Origin: Thermoplasmata archaeon
GTDB lineage: Archaea > Thermoplasmatota > Thermoplasmata > WALJ01
DNA: 11,392 nt
Direction of reading: 5' to 3'
Assembly: GCA_015522885.1 (NCBI GenBank)
Contig: WALJ01000107.1
Span: 1 to 11,392, forward strand
Part shown: positions 1-4,442 of the stretch, piece by piece
Layout: each line of letters opens with the position of its first letter
Position numbering within the stretch: the stretch's first letter is position 1
Translations under genes and position numbers: made by a program
The notes under the pieces: model-generated
The model's database searches: none
Told to the model about the DNA's origin: nothing
Seen by the model: only the letters and a program-made list of their open reading frames with translations

Positions 1-32
1 GATGCTTACTGCGCTGGCTTGCCCTCCAAAGC

Positions 33-142
33 GGGTTTTCCGAGCCGATAGGCGAGGCATCGCCTTCCATCGGGAGGCTTATGCCCCACCAGCCCTTCGG
101 GCTTCGGAAAAACCGGTAAAAGGAAGAGCGGGCTTACAGCCC
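33..142. other. four-way-junction fold, candidate structured RNA
   Basis: No coding pattern is seen here, but the stretch folds compactly. An outer helix pairs 33-43 with 104-114 (TTTTCCGA against TCGGAAAA, one mismatch, then two more GC pairs). It encloses three hairpins: 45-49/69-73 continued by 51-55/60-64, a short hairpin 74-78/83-87, and 91-95/99-103. The third hairpin abuts the closing helix directly. A further hairpin GGGCTTACAGCCC lies at 130-142. The strand is undecided: in the second hairpin an A-C mismatch on the plus strand becomes G-U on the minus strand. I do not recognise an RNA family; RNase P, SRP and tRNA signatures were looked for and not found. The element may extend beyond the left edge of the window. 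Confidence 0.35.
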
Positions 143-203
143 ACTAAACGCAATCTTTACAAAGAAAGACACCATGCGAGTAGTTACGCCTCCGAGCAGA
201 GGA

Positions 204-328
204 CTTCCGAAGGAAGCCCGAAGATGAGAAAGAAAATCGGGCAAGCCTGCTCGTTCGCATATTTTCTGGGATGATTGCCCGACTGGATTTGTTCAAACGA
301 GCAAAATACAAAGTATTTTGGGAGCAGG
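204..328. other. dense inverted repeats, pseudoknot-capable block
   Basis: A hairpin CTTCCGAAGGAAG (204-216) is followed by an 8-bp pairing, 237-244 with 275-282 (TCGGGCAA/TTGCCCGA). Two competing 7-bp partners start inside its loop: 246-252 with 322-328 (CCTGCTC/GAGCAGG), and 249-255 with 296-302 (GCTCGTT/AACGAGC). Either one makes an H-type pseudoknot with 237-282. An 8-bp hairpin CAAAATAC-AAA-GTATTTTG occupies 302-320. The two partners share bases 249-252, so they cannot form together, which would fit a conformational switch. A T-run follows near 376-380. This could be the 3' part of one RNA together with the fold at 33-142, or repetitive DNA. No known family is recognised. Confidence 0.3.
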
Positions 329-408
329 ACTTTATGAACGGAGTGAATGAGCCCATGTCCGGGCGGGCCCGCAGAATTTTTCACCCCTTCCCAAAAACAG
401 AGAAAAAG

Positions 409-416
409 CATATATC
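409..416 (+). promoter_or_regulatory. TATA box for the FtsZ-like gene
   Basis: CATATATC in an A-rich stretch is centred about 24 nt upstream of the GTG at 437. Archaeal transcription usually begins about 25 nt after the TATA centre, so the message would start at the GTG itself and be leaderless. This supports the internal start rather than an upstream ATG at 347. Confidence 0.55.
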
Positions 417-436
417 CATGCTGCCAATGTTCTCCC

Positions 437-1237
437 GTGTTGAACTCTGCGGTCATCGGCTCCGGAGGCGCAGGAAGGAATGTGCTGTCCATGCTGCCCG
501 ATGCAGGCATTCCTCTGTATCTGATAAACTCGGTTAAAGATACGAGGTACAGGAGCATATTCGCACGGAAATCCGAGATAATCGCCGCTGTTTCCACTGA
601 CCCGAATGTAAAAAGACGCAGGATGCAGAGCGAGAAAGCAGCCATAGAGGTTCTGGAAGAACATGATGTGGTGTTCTCTGTGTCCGGAATGGGCGGTTTC
701 TACGGAACGGCCGTACCTGTGATGCTATCAAGACTATCCGGGAACCTCATACCATTTGTCGCCCTGCCATTTTCCATGGAAGGTGAGAAGAGAAGAAAAC
801 AGGCTGAGAAAGGGCTGTATATGCTGAAGAAAAGCTCTCCTTGGATTCTGGTACTGGAGAACGACGGGATTATGAAGATAGCGCCGAACGCCACGGTTTC
901 AGGTGCCTTCAGGGCGATAAACAGAATATTTGCTGAGTGCATCATAGGGTTGGACAGAAGTTTTGAAGACAGATATGCGGTAATCAATGCTCTCAAAGGA
1001 ACGGTGGGGGCGGGCATCGGAGAAGGAGAAGGAATGAACAGGGCGGAAAAGGCCTTGAAGGATGCCTTTTCCTCGCCATGGCTGAAACCGGAGAAAAGAG
1101 CGATTCTAATAATGAATGGCGGGAGTAAGGATGATTTTCTATGGATAAAATCGGAGATTGAGGACGCGGGCATAGAGGCAAGTCTTGAAAATCACATTGC
1201 GCAAGGAGACAGGATAGAGCTTTTAGTCATCGGGTAG
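437..1237 (+). CDS. divergent FtsZ/tubulin-fold protein
   Basis: This 266-residue protein aligns by eye along most of the FtsZ core. It has a nucleotide-loop motif VIGSGGAGRN (residues 6-15), a tubulin-signature position VSGMGGFYGTAVP (82-94) and ALPFSMEGEKRRKQAEKG (109-126, as in FtsZ LPFSFEG). The C-terminal domain begins RAEKALKDAFSSPWL and ends ELLVIG. The canonical GGGTGTG is replaced by GGFYGTA. The T7-loop region (DRSFEDR, about 173-179) keeps only one of the two catalytic acidic residues of NxDxxD. The segment between the first two motifs is shorter than in FtsZ and lacks the T3 GAGGNP. GTP hydrolysis is therefore doubtful, and a role in polymer scaffolding or membrane remodelling is inference. 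The start was chosen at GTG 437 because the fold begins there and a TATA box sits 24 nt upstream; TTG 440 is the alternative. The 3' end overlaps nmd3 by 15 nt, tail to tail. Confidence 0.8.
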   Translation: MLNSAVIGSGGAGRNVLSMLPDAGIPLYLINSVKDTRYRSIFARKSEIIAAVSTDPNVKRRRMQSEKAAIEVLEEHDVVFSVSGMGGFYGTAVPVMLSRLSGNLIPFVALPFSMEGEKRRKQAEKGLYMLKKSSPWILVLENDGIMKIAPNATVSGAFRAINRIFAECIIGLDRSFEDRYAVINALKGTVGAGIGEGEGMNRAEKALKDAFSSPWLKPEKRAILIMNGGSKDDFLWIKSEIEDAGIEASLENHIAQGDRIELLVIG

Positions 1238-2248
1238 GGCATAGAGCTCATCTCCAAGTCTTATTACTTTCACTTTTTCGCCGGGTTTGTCGGCACATCT
1301 CAGGGTAATAGTCCGATAAGTATATGGGTCGAGCGCCTGTATCTCCCCGTTTCCCGCGGACACCACTATCCATTCTTCCGAGTCCTCTTTTTTTGCGGAG
1401 AGTTTGAATTTTTCCGCATCTCTTCCCCTGACCTTTATCTCGTTTCCCTTTTCCATGGATAAGAGTTTCCATGTGCTTCCGGTAACGCCGAGAACCCTGT
1501 AATACTTACCGAGATATTCCACGAAATCCCCTTTCCTGTACTCAGGCAGGCGCACCAGATATGTGAATCTGTAGAAATCCTCACCTTCCTTTCTTCCGGC
1601 GAGTTTCTTTGATTCCGTCAGTCTTCCGGCCACCTCTTCCGCAAGATATCTGGCCGTGCTCTTCGCAGCTCGGGACTTGCTGACATAGATGTCTATCCCG
1701 CCGTGAACCTCCTCTTCCTGCGTTATGAATATATCTCTGGAGATATTCTTCATCTCCTCTATTCTGCTGGATACGATGTCTTCGTACTCTGTTTTTTCCT
1801 CTTCGCTCATAGCCCTGTCGGATGCGCGAATCTGGATTATCGCCTCGTAATAGCCGCCGTGAAGTCGGGTGCATCGCGGGCATGTCGAAGTTTTGATTCT
1901 TATGGTTGATTGAAAATCTTTCTCGCTGAAAATAGGGCCTGTTTTCAATGACAGATGCCCTTTTAGAACATAGGTGTGCGGGTCCTTTTCGATTACGGAG
2001 CTTTCTTCTTCTGTGATGACCGTGCCTCTGGAAACAGAGATTCTGGATGCCGCGCTCTCTTCCAAACCTTCGTTAAAGTCTTCGTAGTCCGTCCATCTCT
2101 TCCCATCCGAGGATATCGCACCGCAGTGGGAACATACGTAGAGGTCTATATAATCCGGCACTTTCACGAGGTCGTGAGTCGCAAGGTAGCACTCTCTGCA
2201 TAAGCCGTCCTGAACCGCCTCGTTCTTACCGCACTTGAAGCATTTCAC
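1223..2248 (-). CDS. nmd3: Nmd3-family ribosome biogenesis factor
   Basis: This 341-residue protein belongs to the family whose eukaryotic member NMD3 is the adaptor for 60S subunit export. In archaea it is presumed to bind the large ribosomal subunit late in maturation. The N-terminus holds the typical cysteine pairs: C3/C6 (CFKCG), C17/C20 (CREC), C39/C42 (CSHCG) and C123/C126 (CPRCTRLHGGYYEAIIQIR, a family hallmark). Paired zinc sites are expected from these. A mixed alpha/beta segment follows, then a C-terminal half (FTYLVRLPEYRKGDFVEYLGKYYRV and onward) with the small beta-barrel look of the archaeal proteins. Length is normal for the archaeal form. The start is GTG at 2248, with a TATA-like element 26 nt upstream and no Shine-Dalgarno sequence, so it is probably leaderless. 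It is convergent with the FtsZ-like gene and overlaps its end. Confidence 0.92.
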   Translation of the reverse strand: MKCFKCGKNEAVQDGLCRECYLATHDLVKVPDYIDLYVCSHCGAISSDGKRWTDYEDFNEGLEESAASRISVSRGTVITEEESSVIEKDPHTYVLKGHLSLKTGPIFSEKDFQSTIRIKTSTCPRCTRLHGGYYEAIIQIRASDRAMSEEEKTEYEDIVSSRIEEMKNISRDIFITQEEEVHGGIDIYVSKSRAAKSTARYLAEEVAGRLTESKKLAGRKEGEDFYRFTYLVRLPEYRKGDFVEYLGKYYRVLGVTGSTWKLLSMEKGNEIKVRGRDAEKFKLSAKKEDSEEWIVVSAGNGEIQALDPYTYRTITLRCADKPGEKVKVIRLGDELYALPDD

Positions 2249-2268
2249 GTGCCTTCCTTTTGGACCAC

Positions 2269-2280
2269 TCTAAAAAACTT
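2269..2280 (-). promoter_or_regulatory. TATA-like box for nmd3
   Basis: On the minus strand the stretch reads AAGTTTTTTAGA, centred about 26 nt upstream of the GTG start. That is the expected spacing for a leaderless archaeal transcript. The match to the TATA consensus is only moderate. Confidence 0.4.
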
Positions 2281-2611
2281 TTCCATTGAAACGGCTTTGG
2301 GACAAAATTATCTTACACCCCTCACACTGAAAATATTGTGAAGCACGCCGATGGCAAACACATCCTCTCCCTTCTGTCTTCCCTTCTCTGCCTTATCTTC
2401 CATCCGAACACAACTTTGTCTTATAAAAATCGAAGTGGAACACGGAACCCTGACACTCAGTGAGAACGCAGAGATACTCTACGAAAAAGAGCAATTCCCT
2501 TCGGAACAAGCGGAAAGATCGATGCTCCGAAGAGATACACAGGCAAGCGGGTCTATGTTATAATCCTAAGGAGTAAAGAGGAATTTTGCCCCGGAGCCGC
2601 GTTTGAGATAA
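2281..2611. other. intergenic region with an orphan TATA box
   Basis: No gene is convincing here. A good TATA box, TATAAAAA, lies at 2422-2429 on the plus strand and would start a transcript near 2450. Downstream lies a stem pairing CTTCGGA (about 2498-2504) with TCCGAAG. A 70-codon ORF (ATG 2351, stop 2561-2563) crosses the box; its second half, from the GTG at 2435, has gene-like codons (GAG, GAA, AAA, CTC), but no ribosome binding site fits and I recognise no family. The stretch may hold a small RNA, a short protein or a gene remnant. Confidence 0.3.
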
Positions 2612-2622
2612 ACATTAAATAC
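2612..2622 (+). promoter_or_regulatory. TATA box for the winged-helix operon
   Basis: ACATTAAATAC, with TTAAATA-like character, is centred about 24 nt upstream of the ATG at 2642. The spacing implies a leaderless mRNA. No Shine-Dalgarno sequence precedes the ATG. Confidence 0.55.
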
Positions 2623-2641
2623 TTTTGTTTAATCCATCACC

Positions 2642-3073
2642 ATGACCTTCGAAATAAGAGTTGTCGGAGACATGCCTCTGGAGGCCGAACATGACCTCGA
2701 TGTGGCGGTTAAGAAATTTCTCGAGCAAATCGGTTATCTGGCACAGGAAAGAGAGGAGACCGTCGGATTCAGGATATTCAGGGAATGCTTCCTTAAAAGG
2801 CCGGAGAATGTGTGGAGCGCCGATGATATTGCACATGAAATAAAGACCTCGAAACCCACTGTTTACAGGTATATCAAGAAACTGAAGAACATGGGCTTAA
2901 TAGAGGAATCAACAAAAAATATGGAGGGGCAGGGGCCGAAGAAAGGCTATCGCATGAAGTACGGGGACTTCGTCAGGGCATGGAGCCTTGTGGAATCCCA
3001 TGTGAAAGTTTCCATGGAGAACTACAGAAGGTCAGTGGAGCACATCACAAGGCTTTCGAAGGAAGAGATATGA
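2642..3073 (+). CDS. winged-helix transcriptional regulator
   Basis: This is a 143-residue protein. After an N-terminal strand/helix segment (1-37), residues 40-106 form a winged helix-turn-helix. Helix 1 is at about 42-52, WSADDIAHEIKTSKPTVYRYIKKL (58-81) supplies helices 2 and 3, with TSKPTVYRYIKK as the recognition helix, and MGLIEESTKNMEGQGPKKGYRMK forms the wing. A long C-terminal helix (108-140) probably dimerises, as in MarR/ArsR/PadR-like archaeal regulators. No effector-binding cysteines or ligand domain are visible. The first start codon fits a TATA box 24 nt upstream. Its stop overlaps the ATG of the next small HTH gene (ATGA), so the two are translationally coupled and probably act together. 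The target is unknown; autoregulation or control of the divergent or neighbouring genes is inference. Confidence 0.75.
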   Translation: MTFEIRVVGDMPLEAEHDLDVAVKKFLEQIGYLAQEREETVGFRIFRECFLKRPENVWSADDIAHEIKTSKPTVYRYIKKLKNMGLIEESTKNMEGQGPKKGYRMKYGDFVRAWSLVESHVKVSMENYRRSVEHITRLSKEEI

Positions 3074-3300
3074 AGGGCATGGAGCGCAGGGCGGTCGATA
3101 CAATAGCCGAGAACTATCCCATAACATTGGGAGAGCTGGCAAAAATCCTGAGGATTTCCTATAAAAGAGCGGAATTGCTGATAAAAAGGCTCGAATTTCA
3201 GGGCTATGTGGTAACCGAGCCCCTGCCGGACAAAGTTTATCTGCGGCTAAGCAATCCCCCGAAATGGGTCGATGATGATACGAAGAGGGCTGAGCGGTGA
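3070..3300 (+). CDS. small helix-turn-helix DNA-binding protein
   Basis: This 76-residue protein is almost entirely one winged helix-turn-helix domain. AVDTIAENYPITLGELAKIL forms helices 1 and 2, RISYKRAELLIKRLEFQGY the recognition helix, and VVTEPLPDKVYLRL the wing. A short charged tail (KWVDDDTKRAER) follows. The ATG at 3070 shares the ATGA with the stop of the preceding regulator, which decides the start over an in-frame ATG further upstream at 2980. Together they make a two-gene regulatory operon. The protein lacks any sensor domain and may be a co-regulator or heterodimer partner of its neighbour. I do not recognise a named family. Confidence 0.7.
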   Translation: MKGMERRAVDTIAENYPITLGELAKILRISYKRAELLIKRLEFQGYVVTEPLPDKVYLRLSNPPKWVDDDTKRAER

Positions 3301-3334
3301 TGAACCCTATGAGTGCTGAGACCCGCTAACAGAG

Positions 3335-3362
3335 AAAAAGTGTAAAACGAAAGCACACAAAA
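3335..3362 (-). terminator. T-rich terminator of the AAA+ operon
   Basis: Immediately after the stop of the stand-alone AAA+ gene, the minus strand carries several T-tracts (TTTT at 3359-3362, TTTT at 3344-3347, TTTTT at 3335-3339) with no hairpin. Such T-runs act as archaeal terminators. It lies in the 62-nt gap between convergent operons. Confidence 0.4.
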
Positions 3363-4364
3363 TCAGGAGTAGCTGTCAACGAGTTTTTTCAGCATCTCCG
3401 AGCTGAATTTCTCCTCTTCGAAGGGCTGTTTTCGCATCCTGTGGGGAAGAGCCATCTCGGCGGCGAGAATCACATCCTCAACCGCAACCTCTTTTCTGCC
3501 TTCGAAAGCTGCGTTAGTCTGTGCGGTTCTCTCCATTATTATGTCCCCTCTGTGCCCGTCTAGGTTGAAATCTATACCGAGTTTCGTTATGATGTACAGT
3601 ATGTTTTCAGGCGTCTCCACTTCAGGCAGCAGTTTTCTGGCCTCTCTTATTTTTTTACTCACCGTATCTTCGGCACCCCTGAACTGCGATTTGAACGCCA
3701 GAGGGTTCTCGGAGAACGCATTCATCCTTTTCATTATCTCGACCCTCTTCTCGACATCCCTTATCGTCTCCACCTCGACCTGTAAGGCCAGTCTGTCAAG
3801 AAGCTGCGGCCTCAGTTCCCCTTCTTCCGGGTTCATGGTTCCTATGAATATGAAATGAGACTGGTAGCTTACGCTTATTCCCTCTCTTTCCACGGCGACC
3901 ATTCCCATCGCCGCGGCATCCAGCAGAAGGTCAACCACATTGTCCTCAAGAAGGTTTATCTGGTCGACATAGAGTATGTTCCTGTGGGCCTTGGCCAGCA
4001 GTCCGGGTTCGAACGCTTTGGTACCTTCGGTGAGCGCTTTTTCGATATCTATACTGCCTATCAGTCGGTCTTCTGTGATGTTCAGAGGGAGTTTTACCAC
4101 TTCCATCCTTTTTTTTACCCTCTCGATGGTTCCTTTTTCCTGTTTTTCCCTGCATTCGGGACAGAAATGCTCGGGGTCGTTCGGGTCGCAGTTGTACCTG
4201 CAACCTTTAACAACCTCGATTTCAGGAAGTATGTCCGTCAGACCTTCCACCGCAGCCGATTTTCCGACGCCTTTTCTTCCTCTTATCAGAACACCACCTA
4301 TCTCGGGGTTTATGACATTCAAAATCAGCGCTCTCTTCAATTTTTCCTGATTTATCATGGCCAC
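3363..4364 (-). CDS. ChlI-type AAA+ ATPase, Walker B Glu replaced by Gln
   Basis: This AAA+ protein resembles the magnesium-chelatase I subunit family and has 333 residues from GTG 4364. Walker A is GRKGVGKS (29-36). A four-Cys insert follows, GCRYNCDPNDPEHFCPECR. Then come the ChlI signature PLNITEDRLIGSIDIEKAL, Walker B ILYVDQINLL (130-139), sensor 1 GTMNPEEGELRPQLLDRL with a probable arginine finger at R191, and a sensor 2 region GHRGDIIMER. Codon CAG at the Walker B position gives DQ where the family, and the adjacent paralogue, has DE. Hydrolysis is probably impaired while ATP binding is kept. Homology with the paralogue extends upstream of GTG 4364 (PFPLVAM against PFTAMVG), so the true start is probably further up, most likely ATT at 4430, giving 355 residues. 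No ChlD or von Willebrand A partner is encoded in the window. Confidence 0.88.
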   Translation of the reverse strand: MAMINQEKLKRALILNVINPEIGGVLIRGRKGVGKSAAVEGLTDILPEIEVVKGCRYNCDPNDPEHFCPECREKQEKGTIERVKKRMEVVKLPLNITEDRLIGSIDIEKALTEGTKAFEPGLLAKAHRNILYVDQINLLEDNVVDLLLDAAAMGMVAVEREGISVSYQSHFIFIGTMNPEEGELRPQLLDRLALQVEVETIRDVEKRVEIMKRMNAFSENPLAFKSQFRGAEDTVSKKIREARKLLPEVETPENILYIITKLGIDFNLDGHRGDIIMERTAQTNAAFEGRKEVAVEDVILAAEMALPHRMRKQPFEEEKFSSEMLKKLVDSYS

Positions 4365-4427
4365 GAGCGGGAACGGCGGCGTACCTCTCTCTTCTTTCCC
4401 TTTGAACGAAAGGAATATCTCTTCGGG

Positions 4428-4442
4428 AATCAGCCCACCTCC
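4428..4442 (-). promoter_or_regulatory. Shine-Dalgarno and probable ATT start
   Basis: On the minus strand GGAGGTG (4436-4442) lies five bases before ATT (4428-4430), which overlaps the upstream stop by one base as TGATT. This is the familiar TGATG coupling with T in place of G. The frame is open from here into the AAA+ gene and adds 22 residues including PPFPL, which matches the paralogue. No ATG, GTG or TTG is available in that stretch before the GTG at 4364. Confidence 0.45.

Noticed and set aside
90..150. GGGCTTACAGCCC after a purine-rich stretch as the 3' end of an RNase P RNA
   Set aside because: The string resembles the conserved GGCTTA, but the ACAGAA before it and the GAGGAAAGTCC partner are not found on either strand of the window. 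It is left as an unassigned fold.
347..436. Upstream ATG 347 as the start of the FtsZ-like gene
   Set aside because: The extra 30 residues (Pro/Cys-rich, PCPGGPAEFF) match nothing in FtsZ, and the TATA box at 409-416 would lie inside the gene. GTG 437 fits the promoter spacing and the fold.
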